From contig OY848918.1 in assembly GCA_963693285.1 (NCBI GenBank), forward strand, positions 6,019,876-6,083,875: DNA of 64,000 bases. The letters are read 5' to 3'. The stretch comes from Xestospongia muta (taxonomy: Eukaryota; Porifera; Demospongiae; Haplosclerida; Petrosiidae). Both the position numbers and the translations under genes were made by a program. Shown piece by piece: positions 36,931 through 48,433 of the stretch. Below the pieces are notes generated by a model. That model saw only the letters and a program-made list of their open reading frames with translations. It was not told where the DNA came from and made no database searches. Numbering within the stretch: the first letter of the stretch is position 1; the number at the start of each line of letters is the position of its first letter.

Positions 36931-38059
36931 GTTTCTTAGCAACAAAGACTGTCCACACTAAATCAGTTAGTGTTGTTACTAGAGACTGTCAAAGAGTGGG
37001 GAATTTTCTTCTTAGTATTTTCTTTCAACTCTGCTCCATTATTATCTCTGTTGTCTCTAGTTTAGTTAAGTCTTGAGTGAGATAACTGATATATTGTTGA
37101 GAATGATCCTCAGACTGAACATTAATGTAACCACTCTCCTCTAACAACTATACCATATATTATTAATCAATGATAACAAACAATTCTAAATCACTTACTT
37201 TGATGTAACTGTCAACAGCTATAATATTAAGTCCTTCAGATTGTATGAGAGCTGCAGTATCTCCTCCGATTATCTCTTTGCCTAAACAATAATCTCCCAG
37301 TAGAAGTTGACCATTAGGTTTTAACCAGCGCTACATTAAATACCATACTATGTCATTATTACAACAGTTTGGACTTACATGAATTTTTTTCAAAATAGTT
37401 TCTTTGTTTCCAATATATTCTAATGTTTCACGAGCAAATATAGCATCAAACATATTACTGGCAAAGTTAGTATCATACTATAATATGAGATATTTCTTGA
37501 GTTTGTCTATGCTGGAAATTGTCAGACCTACATTCATCGCAAAGGCAATCCAATTCCAGTCTACTATATACTTGTGGAGCAAGACAAAAATCACTGAGTC
37601 TCCTTTGGCAATTGATATTCAGCAGTTGTTAGATAAAACACTTTACAACAAGGACAATATGAACGTCTATAATAAAGTAATTTAAAATAGATTTGTTACT
37701 CCTGGAGGACTAGATTGCTCTAAGGTAAAGAACATTTTTTATTAGTATTTTATTAATACATTCAGTGTAGGAATTGATAGCTAAACTTAATCTTAGAACT
37801 GATTTCTTAGTTTTAGATGTTGGGTGTGGTTTAGGAGGACCTGAATCATACCTTGTCAAGGTATGGATTTACAATAGATAAATCACTGAGTAGATGTCCT
37901 TGTTACAGGAATGTGATATTGATGTGACTGGTCTAGAATTATCACAGCTGTTTTAAGAATGATTGGACTTGAAGCTAAAAGGTACCAGAACCCATTAAAA
38001 AAACTTATTTCAATATTCTCCCATAGGGTCATATGCACATTGCTGATGTAGCTCATACC
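36931..38059 (-). pseudogene. Phosphoethanolamine methyltransferase pseudogene with internal inversion
   Basis: The minus strand from 36931 to about 37473 carries decayed exons 10, 9, 8 and the 3' part of exon 7, collinear with genes B-D but with deletions (for example in exon 10). From about 37474 to 38059 the homology switches to the plus strand and runs exon 4 (with TAA near 37682), exon 5, exon 6 and the 5' part of exon 7. The break falls inside exon 7 at GTAT/ATAC. Exons 1-3 are missing. So one segment of about 585 bp was inverted in place and the gene then decayed. Confidence 0.85.
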
Positions 38060-38192
38060 TTTTGTCTTTGCAGACATAAGGTTGTATTATTTTTAAGAAA
38101 TTGAGAACAAATGCAAGGTTGATAAATGTTACAAAAATAGCTGAATAATCAATAACTACCACTAGTACTAGTTAGAAATTAATTGAATTCAT

Positions 38193-40615
38193 TCATTGTT
38201 TCTTAACAACAAAGACCATCCATACCAAATCTTTGTTACTTAGTGCTGTTACTAGAGACTGCCAAAGAGTAAAGAATTTCTTCTTAGTATTGTCTTCAAT
38301 ACCCTAATCAGAGAATGAGAGAGAGATTATCATTAAGCAACTCCATTATTACCTCTGTTGTCTCTAGTTTATTTAAATCTTGAGTGAGATAACTGATATA
38401 TTGTTGAGAATGATCCTCAGACTGAACATTAATGTAACCACTCTCCTCTAACAACTATACCATATATTATTAATCAATAATAACAAACAATTCTAAATCA
38501 CTTACTTTGATGTAACTGTCAACAGCTATAATATTAAGTCCTTCAGATTGTATGAGAGCTGCAGTATCTCCTCCAATTATCTCTTTGCCTAAACAATAAT
38601 CTCCCAGTAGAAGTTGACCATTAGGTTTTAACCAACGCTACATTAAATATCACAATATGTGTCATTATTACAACAGTTTGGACTTACATAAGTTTTTTTC
38701 AAAATAGTTTCTTTGTTTCCAATATATTCTAATGTTTCACGAGCAAATATAGCATCAAACATATTACTGGCAAAATTAGTATGAGCTACATCACCAATGT
38801 GCATGTGACCCTATGGGAGAATATTGAATATATGTTCTGTTGATAGGGTCTGATACCTTTTTAGCTTCAAGTCCGTTCATTCTTAAAACAGCTGCTTGAC
38901 TAGCAAGAAGTGATAATTCTAGACCAGTCACATCAATATCACATTCCTGTAACAAGGACATCTACTCAATGATTTATCTATTGTAAACCCATACCTTGAC
39001 AAGGTATGCTTCAAGTCCTCCTAAACCACACCCAACATCTAAAACTAATGAATCAGGACTGAGGTTAAGTTTAGCTATCAATTCCTACAATGAATGTATT
39101 AATAAAATACTAATGAACAAATAGTTTTTACCTTAGAGCAGTCTAGTCCTCCAGGAGTAACAAATCCATTACCAATTACTTTATTGTACACTTTCATATC
39201 CTCCTCATTGTAAAGGGTTTTATCTAACAACTGCTGAATATCAATTGCCGAAGGAGACTCAGTGACTTTAGTCTTCCTCCACAGGTAGTAGACTTGAGTT
39301 GGGTTACCTTTGCGATGAATGTAGGTTTGACAATTTCCAGCATAGACAAATTCAAAGAAATATGTCACATTATGTTCATCTGTATAACGTGCTTTACTGA
39401 AAAAGTCACGATATTCCTATATTATATAATTATTACAAACATTTTATCTTTCACACAATCTAACCTTCATACTACGATACACAGTTGGATTAACAGCTTG
39501 AGGTCGAGATCCAACAGGACGAAAATGAGACTCTCTGAAGAACGTAAAGCCACCTGGTTTCAGCATCCTGTGTACAGCAATACTCAATGAAGAAATGTAA
39601 TGATCACTATATATATGTGATTACATTTCATATTGACTATAAAAGGCCACCTATTATTATTACTGACACTTCTTTCAACATCTTATGTGATAATAACAGC
39701 TGTATCATATTAATCACATGCCACTTTAACTAGTTTAAAATAATATTAACAATAATGTGAACAAGAAGTGAAAATAATTTAGGTACAGTCATTATACTGA
39801 ATGAGTTATATTCCAAACTACTGGCATTGTTTCTATAATATTTTAGAAGAATGTGAATGAAATGCTTTATGGATTACTGTAACAACAGTTGGCAAATTAC
39901 AAATAAAAACTAATCAAAAAGTGATAATTGTTACTAGTTGAATGATATATTTGAGAACTATTTGATCATTGGATAACTCTATTTGTCACACAACAAAAAA
40001 TGACTTACATGAGATTATTATAGGCATATTTGGCAGTCTCATTGTCACTTAAATACATTAAGAGCCAGTTTGAAAAAATCAAATCAAACGTGTTTGGTGG
40101 ATAGTCCAATTTTGCAGCGTCTAGTGTACGAAATGTCATATTAGGATATTTGGGTCCATTGATCTCTTCATTCTCCTTAACAAAAGCCTCAACAAAATCT
40201 GTTGCTACAACAGATTTAGCCTTTTTGGCAAGTTCTCCAGAGAGACGACTAAAAAATTAATATTGTTATTGTTATTACATTTATAAAAACATAAACCAGT
40301 AGAGCTTGTTGGTAAAACCGGTTCTTACCCTGAGCCTCCTCCAAGTTCAAGTACATCAATTCCTTCCATGTTAGGCAGGAGTCCAAGCACTTCCATCATG
40401 TCTGATTCGTGAAGCTCCTTGGCTTGTTTGTAATTTCTTTCTCCTACCATCAATTCTAGCGAGGTACCACTCTCAGTCGGATCGCCGACCCAACGATTCC
40501 AATAGTCTTTCATAATCTTACGGACTGACGAAGCGTCTTGCTTTGAGACGTCCACCATTGTGGATTCTTCGTCTGTCACCATCACAACCTTAGACTTGTC
40601 GTTAACTAACGCCAT
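38193..40615 (-). CDS. Bifunctional phosphoethanolamine N-methyltransferase-like gene C
   Basis: Ten exons: 40615-40329, 40248-40009, 39567-39465, 39416-39132, 39084-38995, 38946-38857, 38810-38688, 38637-38506, 38454-38353, 38303-38193. 520 residues, all splice sites and phases intact. Motifs: IDVLELGGGSGRLSGEL (domain 1), FDLIFSNWLL, RESHFRPVGSRPQAVNPTVY, GNGFVTPGGLDCSKEL, and SLVLDVGCGLGGLEAYLVK (domain 2). It is very close to B and D at nucleotide level, including introns, so these are recent tandem duplicates or are homogenised by gene conversion. Expected to make phosphocholine from phosphoethanolamine with SAM; substrate inferred from family. Confidence 0.9.
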
Positions 40616-42038
40616 CCTTCTAGGTGACTGACTAGCTTATTTCACATAAAAGGAAACTGTTCAAAACAATACACGTGCCAAGCAGGTAAGGCAAACATAA
40701 AGGTCATTGTTTAACCAAGGTCAATAACAACGTGCTTTACAGCCTGCCGTTGCCAGACTCTTTCCTAATCAGGGACAAGCACATATAAGACTATTACAGT
40801 ACAGCAGGAATGCGGATGTGGGTAAGAGTCGTACATATAGACCTGACCACATGTTTAGTTAAAGAGAGACTGAGTGAAACGCAAAAATCGGGAAAATGAC
40901 TGCTGTAATATGCGTAGAAACAGCTAAAGACAGGATGTTCCCATATGATGTTTCCACAGGAAAGGGATATTGTATATTCATAGCAACTTAAAATAAATGG
41001 GTGGAGTAACAATTAATAACTACACGTGAAACAAACTCAAAAGTAAATGATATCTAGTGTAGTAATTCTTCTATTTTAAGTGACTTTATTTTAATGCAAT
41101 TTAACCAGATCCATGCAGCAATAGGTCGATTTTCAATATTCACATTCCTACACGTCTGTTGCATTTGTGAAACATGTATTTCCCAGATTTTGTAGACCAA
41201 CTCCAACTTCAGGAAACATTTTCCTACTTTGACAAGCAGCAGGAACTTCAGAAAAATTGTCATCATAATGTAAAATCTTGCTGTCTAAAACCTTGCCATA
41301 ACTTACTAGCTTCAAACAAACCCTAAATAAAACAGATATTATCAAGCTGGTTATATCCCTGACTAATTAAGTAACTAGATAGGGATGACACACCATGGCC
41401 ATTTCCATAGTTCTGCTCTATGCTGTTATGCTTGATGTTTCTTTACTTAGCTTAAGACTTACTTAGCAACAAAGAGCATCCACGCTAAATCTGTTAGTGC
41501 TGTTACTAGAGACTACTGTCAAAGAGTGGAGAATTTCTTAGTATTTTCTTTAATGTCCTAATCAAAAAAGAGAAAGCTAGAGAGATCATCATAATTATAA
41601 AGCAACTCCATTAGACACAATTATTCAGAGATTTTTGTACTGTGTTAATAATGCCTGGAGAACTTTGTGATGTGAGAGTCTATTTTGTTTCTTGCACTGG
41701 TGTACATGTAATTTAATTAGGAGCTAAAGCTGTAATTTGTTAGTGTCATCTGTTTACCTCACATATTCTGTAAGAGCTCTTTCTCATTTCAAGTTTTCTA
41801 AGATGCTTAGATAAATGACTCCAATATGAATAACTCTTTCCACATATTGTGATGTATGTGTTATTTGGTATATTTTCTAGTGAACTGCATGTCAGCACTA
41901 TTTGTCTTAGGGGGTTAAGTGTCTGATGATGAGATAATAGGCTTTAATTTGGTACAATGTTTCAAGATACAGTACAATCCTACTGGATAAAAAAAATTTA
42001 TCCAATAGGATTTTGCTGTATCTTATATTACCAAAATA

Positions 42039-42086
<48 letters not shown>

Positions 42087-42488
42087 CTGCACACATACAC
42101 ACATATGCTATATAGAAGATGATTTTTTCAATTATAATCTTATTCCTCTGGTAAATTAACCTGCATGGGAATTTTCAGAGATCTATCAGAGGAAAAAGTG
42201 GTCAAACAAGACTAAAAATTATCCGACATGCTACAATTCCATAGTTTTATTATCTATGCCATTTCCTTCACTTAACAACAAGGTAACAACCTCAGACCAA
42301 ACTAGTTTTATTAAAGGAACAAGATAAGATCCAGCCAGGGAAGTTTGTAACACTGACTCTTGGTCTCACTATAGACCTTTTGTCTTTGTAGATATAAAGT
42401 TGTATTATTTTTAAGGTTGATAAATATTACAAAAAATTTCCTGTGTAATTAAATAACTACCACAAGTAAGAAATTTATTAAATTAAAT
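40616..42488. other. Intergenic between PMT C and D with exon relics and repeats
   Basis: No intact gene. About 41284-41345 is a remnant of an E-type last exon, and about 41463-41565 is a remnant of a B-D type last exon (minus strand, stops and deletions). A palindromic element occupies 41964-42024 and a (CA)n tract 42042-42083. About 42115-42480 is the duplicated 3' flank also seen at 33165-33480. Confidence 0.65.
41964..42024. repeat. Short palindromic element, copy 2
   Basis: Arms AAGATACAGTACAATCCTAC and GGATTTTGCTGTATCTT flank a TGGATAAA/TTTATCCA core. It is the same element as at 32608-32669, with longer and better paired ends. Confidence 0.75.
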
Positions 42489-44842
42489 TCATTGTTTCTT
42501 AGCAACAAAGACCATCCATACCAAATCTTTGTTAGTTAGTGCTGTTACTAGAGACTGCCAAAGAGTAAAGAATTTCTTCTTAGTATTTTCTTCAATACCC
42601 TAATCAGAGAAAGAGAGAGAGATTAGCAAAGAGGAATGCCATTATTACCTCTGTTGTCTCTAGTTTATTTAAATCTTGAGTGAGATAACTGATATATTGT
42701 TGAGAATTATCCTCAGACTGAACATTAATGTAACCACTCTCCTCTAACAACTATACCATATATTATTAATCAATGATAACAAACAATTCTAAATCACTTA
42801 CTTTGATGTAACTGTCAACAGCTATAATATTAAGTCCTTCACATTGTATGAGAGCTGTAGTATCTCCTCCAATTATCTCTTTGCCTAAACAATAATCTCC
42901 CAGTAGAAGTTGACCATTAGGTTTTAACCAACGCTACATTAAATATCACAATATGTCATTATTACAACAGTTTGGACTTACATAAGTTTTTTTCAAAATA
43001 GTTTCTTTGTTTCCAATATATTCTAATGTTTCACGAGCAAATATAGCATCAAACATATTACTGGCAAAATTAGTATGAGCTACATCAGCAATGTGCATGT
43101 GACCCTATGGGAGAATATTGAATATATGTTCTGTTAATAGGGTCTGATACCTTTTTAGCTTCAAGTCCGTTCATTCTTAAAACAGCTGCTTGACTAGCAA
43201 GAAGTGATAATTCTAGACCAGTCACATCAATATCACATTCCTGTAACAAGGACATCTACTAAATGATTAATCTATTGTAAACCCATACCTTGACAAGGTA
43301 TGCTTCAAGTCCTCCTAAACCACACCCAACATCTAAAACTGATGAATCAGGACTGAGGTTAAGTTTAGCTATCAATTCCTACAATGAATGTATTAATAAA
43401 ATACTAATGAACAAATATTTTTTACCTTAGAGCAATCTAGTCCTCCAGGAGTAACAAATCCATTACTAATTACTTCATTGTACACTTTCATATCCTCCTC
43501 ATTGTAAAGGGTTTTATCTAACAACTGCTGAATATCAATTGCCGAAGGAGACTCAGTGACTTTAGTCTTCCTCCACAGGTAGTAGACTTGAGTTGAGTTA
43601 CCTTTGCAATGAATGTAGGTCTGACAATTTCCAGCATAGACAAACTCAAAGAAATATGTCACATTATGTTCATCTGTATAACGTGCTTTACTGAAAAAGT
43701 CACGATATTCCTATATTATATAATTATTACAAACATTTTATCTTTCACACAATCTAACCTTCATACTACGATACACAGTTGGATTAACAGCTTGAGGTCG
43801 AGATCCACCAGGATGAAAATGAGACTCTCTGAAGAACGTAAAGCCCCCAGGTTTCAGCATCCTGTGTACAGCAATACTCAATGAAGAATTGTAATGATCA
43901 CTATATATGTGTGATAACATTTCATATCATCTATAAAAGGTCACCTATTATTAATAATGACACTTCTTTCAACATCTGATGTGATAATAACAGCTGCATG
44001 TATCATATATATAGAGTTTATTAATCACATGCTACTTTAACTAATTTAAAACAATATTAACAATAATGTGAACAAGAAGTGAAAATGATTTAGGTACAAT
44101 TATTACACTGAATGAGTTATATTCCAAACTACAGGCAAGCTACTCAAAAACATCCTAATAACAACTGCTATTAGTTGAATGACATGTTTGAGAATTATTT
44201 GATCATTCTATTTGTCACACAACAAATGACTTACATGAGATTATTATAGGCATATTTGGCAGTCTCATTGTCACTTAAATACATTAACAGCCAGTTTGAA
44301 AAAATCAAATCAAACGTGTTTGGTGGATAGTCCAATTTTGCAGCGTCAAGTGTACGAAATGTCATATTAAAATATTTGGGTCCATTGATCTCTTTATTCT
44401 CTGTCACAAAAGCCTCAACAAAATCTGTTGCCACAACAGATTTGGCCTTTTTGGCAAGTTCTCCAGAGAGACGACTAAAAAATTAATTGTTATTATTATT
44501 ACATTTATAAAAACACAAGCCAGTAGAGGTCGTTGCTAAAACCAGTTCTTACCCTGAGCCTCCTCCAAGTTCAAGTACATCCATTCCTTCCATGTTAGGC
44601 AGGAGTCCAAGCAATTCCATCATGTCTGATTCGTGAAGCTCCTTGGCTTGTTTGTAATTTCTTTCTAAAAGCATCAATTCGAACGAGGTACCACTCTCAG
44701 TCGGATCGCCGACCCAGCGATCCCAATAGTCTTTCATAATCTTACGGACTGACGAAGTGTCTTGCTTTGAGATGTCCACTATCGTGGACTCTTCGTCCGT
44801 CATCACCATTGCAACCTTAGATTTACCGTTGACTAGCTCCAT
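42489..44842 (-). CDS. Bifunctional phosphoethanolamine N-methyltransferase-like gene D
   Basis: Ten exons: 44842-44553, 44474-44235, 43861-43759, 43710-43426, 43378-43289, 43240-43151, 43104-42982, 42933-42802, 42750-42649, 42599-42489. 521 residues; exon 1 has one extra codon relative to B and C. Domain 1: VLELGGGSGRLSGELAKKA and FDLIFSNWLLMYLSDNE, the latter nearly the plant sequence. Domain 2: SSVLDVGCGLGGLEAYLVK. One local oddity: the usual ELMVGERNYKQ segment reads ELMLLERNYKQ, losing a conserved glycine near the substrate side of domain 1. All splice sites are intact. Confidence 0.9.
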
Positions 44843-46613
44843 TTCTCTAGGTGACTAGTTCATTCCACGTTCTTTGTTATTTATAGGAAAAGCTGTTCGA
44901 AATCAATCGCACGTGCCTACAATCAATTGGAGCGAGATACCGCTGTTAGTCGTATCGCCAACTTAACGATCTCATCAGTCTAATAAACTTACGGACTGAC
45001 AAAAGCATTTTGCTTTGAGACGTTCACCATCGTGGTTTTCTTGTCTGTAGCCATCACTACCTTAGATTTACTGACTATAGCGCCATCTCTCTATATGACT
45101 AGCTCATTACAGTCATTCCAACGTTATTTATATACTATTTATAGGGAAAGCTGCATGATTGATATAGAACACCAAATCCGACAAAAACATACGATTGCTA
45201 ATTATAGATTTTTGTGATGATTGAATATCAATTCTGCAATCGATTTAATTTCCTAACTAATTCTGCAATTAATTATGGATTTGGTTTAATTTTTATTTGC
45301 AGTGAAACCTACAGAAATGAATCTGTTACAGGGAGTTGCCAAGAAACCTTGCCATTTTGTTAATAAGAGCCACCATGTCTTACTAGCTCAAATAAATCCT
45401 AAATTAAATAGGTAGCACTTCTGCATTATAATATCTGAAATATATCTTAATACTATCATACTCTCTGACATATGTCTGAAGTAAAGTGTATTTTGCAATC
45501 TCCATGACACAAATCATAATGTTTGCAAATGTCTAAATGTGAAAAAAATGAAATATATCAATAAATTTCAGATATCTGAAGTTTATTGAAATTGATCTGA
45601 CTCAAAGTCTTTTATTTATATATACACATATACAGTAATTTTTGTCACCTCAACTTTTTTAAATTGGTAAGTCTGTAGTAATTTTAGGGGCATTTGGTCC
45701 TCAAAAAGATGTCGAGGGTTATTAAGAATGTGTTTTGATGAGGACTATATTGCAGTCCTTTTTATCAATCACAACGTACCATGTACTAACAAGAGGGGTT
45801 TATCTTTATAAGCTTCCCCCTCCATGCCAGGCACGAAAAGGAAGTTAGATTCCACTTCCTCCAACACTGCTTCAAAGAAGCAGCTATTCAAGACAGTGAT
45901 TAAATTACTTTAACAACTTATTTAACAAATTAATATACTCATATACAAACTACAAAAAATTATGATGAACTGCTCAAAACTTAATTGATTGTAATTAATG
46001 ATACACAGTTGATTAGTATCAATTAAGTCAACGGCTGTCACAAATAGACCAATAAGTGTTGAAACAGGAACAAAATTTTAATATTTAATCTTGTATTAGT
46101 GTAAATGGAATAGAAAGAGAATATCATATCGAAATCTAGATTGCCATACCATTTGATGTAAGCAAAAATTTGAGAGACACAACAAAAGAAATGCAAGAAG
46201 AAATATATAATGTTGCCAAAATGTGGCCCAGTAGATGAGTCAATTGAAATTATGGATGAACATTTTAATGATGCATATGACACCTCCTATTTAATTGTCT
46301 TAATTAATTCTCTTAATTAAAAAGGGCACATTATATTAGCAGGTCTTTTCATATGAAAAATAGATGTGGATCACTTTATCAACCTGTTCTAATAGATTCA
46401 TGTTATTATTTTATTTTATTGTTAATAATATATATGATGATAGATTAGAGGGAAAGAACATATTGATTCCAGTCCATCTATCTAAATGGGATCATGATAT
46501 GTTTGATAAGATGTAATCCGAAGAGAGAAGTTACTCCTATTGTGGATGTATTCACTTCTGGTTCTGAAAGCTTTGATGTGAGTTACCATTTCTCTTGTAA
46601 TATCATGTCACCT

Positions 46614-46654
<41 letters not shown>

Positions 46655-46766
46655 GTCATATAATTAGAAGAGCCTTTATAATCCAGCTAGAAGTTAAACT
46701 TTCAGTCTCTAATGTGTCACAATATTAACCCATGAAACCTTTATTATTGTTCCTCATATATATATA
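44843..46766. other. Intergenic with PMT relics and unexplained sequence
   Basis: About 44925-45095 is a degraded minus-strand copy of a PMT first exon (GGACTGAC and TTGCTTTGAGACGT are recognisable). About 45300-45420 is a degraded E-type last exon. At 45824-45913 a short plus-strand frame begins MPGTKRKLDSTSSN and ends after 29 codons; it could be a first exon or chance. (CT)n(CA)n lies near 46615-46652. The rest shows no recognisable feature. Confidence 0.5.
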
Positions 46767-47111
46767 CAGGGGGGGAGGAACATATTTGAATATGGGGGAC
46801 ACTAAAGGAGGGGCCTGGGGTACAGCCCCCAGAAGCTGATTTTATTGAATGTTTACTGACTTTAACTGGCCAAGTGATAACCCATGTGACAATGAATTTG
46901 ATTAATGCCTGTAACCATGGCTACACATGTTAATATACAATGAATGTGGCAAATACCCAATTGCCACAATTATATTATAATTACAATGAGTGTTTTTCAT
47001 TGTTCTCTACATATTACACACTTCAGTGTAAACATTTTGGGGAGAACAATGAGCATGTTGTAATTTTGGGGGGCACGTGCCCCTGGTGCCCCATAGGTTC
47101 CTCCGCCACTG
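46767..47111. mobile_element. Non-autonomous DNA transposon, hAT-like termini
   Basis: A 345-bp element bounded by CAGGGGGGGAGGAAC on the left and GTTCCTCCGCCACTG on the right, which form a terminal inverted repeat. It sits in a TATATATA target that is present on both sides. CAG-TGGCGGAGGAAC-type ends are usual for hAT-superfamily MITEs in animals (family knowledge). It contains GC-rich subterminal tracts (GGGGCCTGGGGTACAGCCCC, GGGGGGCACGTGCCCC) and no transposase. Confidence 0.8.
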
Positions 47112-47188
47112 TATATATATAAATATATATTGCATTCATATTGATTGCTTTTTACTAGGAAATGATTCTATAGATAGACAGGAAATAT

Positions 47189-48254
47189 CTAATGAATATG
47201 TTTAAGTGCCTCTTTGATGGATAAATTAGACAGTTCTGTACGATGATCCTCAACAAACTTTTTCACAGCTACAGGATCTGTTCGAGAATATTGCCGCAAA
47301 GCCCAGCCGATGGCCTTACGAATAAAAAACTCTTCTTCATGAGCTCGACTCAAACAGAATTGAAACAGCCTTTGATGATCTGTAGCAGTCTTGAGATTGA
47401 GTTGATGTAGAATGGCAACACGACGTAACCACATGTTCTCATTTGCAATCCATTGGTTCATTAAAGGGACTCCCCATTGTGGTTTCTTTTCTACCATGTG
47501 ACCTATAACTACAGAATTACATGTAATATAGTAGTGGTAACCAGTTAAGGGTGGAGTCAATGCCTATTTTAAGACTTATTAATCAAGTATGGTGTCTTAA
47601 GCCCTCTAGTTTACTTGACTCCTCCTACTTGCCTCCCATTTACCTGGATAAGAAAGAGCATCCACAGAATCCCACCAACTCTTGCAAGTAATCAAATGTT
47701 GAACACAAGCCACACCCATTTTAAAATCCTCCTCTTCTGTACCAAGTAATACATGCCGATATTTGTGAGCTATGTCACATCCACATAACTGCATCTCCCT
47801 CATCTCTTCTTCCCAAAGAGAGCACAAACAAGACATAAGAACATCTAATGATAAAATAAACATTATATAAATAAATAAATGAATCAATATGACCTCTGTT
47901 TGTAAGCTCTTCACCATACATCTCTAGCCATTGCGACTGAATGCTACGTCTCTCTGCAGCTTTAAAACCATAGAACTTAAACTTGAAACGAAAGTACTTT
48001 TCAATGCTTTGTGAGTAACGTTCATATTGTTTCCTACTAGCTGACACTGTCTTCTCAAGTAAAGTACGTAATTCATTAACAAGGTATCTTCCCCTCTGCA
48101 TATCGTTGTCTGATATCTCAGGCAGTAAAGACTCAATACTAACTTCCTTTTCTTCTTCTGTTATTGCAGGAACATTTTCACTTGTACTGGGTGTATTAAT
48201 TTCTTTCCTTTGCTTCTTGTTTCCCGTTTTTTTACTTGATCTAGTTTTGGGCAT
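47189..48254 (-). CDS. DNA alkylation repair enzyme (AlkD-like HEAT-repeat glycosylase)
   Basis: Three exons, 48254-47894, 47844-47644 and 47508-47189, encode 293 residues. A basic N-terminus (MPKTRSSKKTGNKKQRKE) that looks nuclear is followed by an acidic linker and an all-helical region. Diagnostic marks of the DNA alkylation repair family are CKSWWDSVDALS (Trp-Trp-Asp), WIANENMWLRRVAILHQL and FFIRKAIGWALRQYSRTDP. Bacterial AlkD removes N3- and N7-alkylpurines without base flipping, using a Trp/Asp/Arg set that is consistent with the residues here. It lies between PMT genes D and E on the same strand but is unrelated to them. The ATG at 48254 was chosen over 48275 because the following basic stretch is a typical start; either is possible. 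Confidence 0.88.
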
Positions 48255-48433
48255 ATTGTCATGAGGACCTCCCACAAAGTGAACTTAATTAAATATTTAC
48301 CACAATTACATCTTACAATCATTGCTAGACTTTGTACTCTTTAATTTTCACGGCAAAATTTTTATTAGCAATAACAATATACTATAAAACTATTGTTGCT
48401 AATATACTAAACAGCCATAGCTAATCCTCCACC

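Noticed and set aside
34626..43884. Plus-strand frames of about 92 residues found in three PMT genes
   Set aside because: They are antisense to PMT exons 3 and 4 and conserved only because the genes are duplicates.
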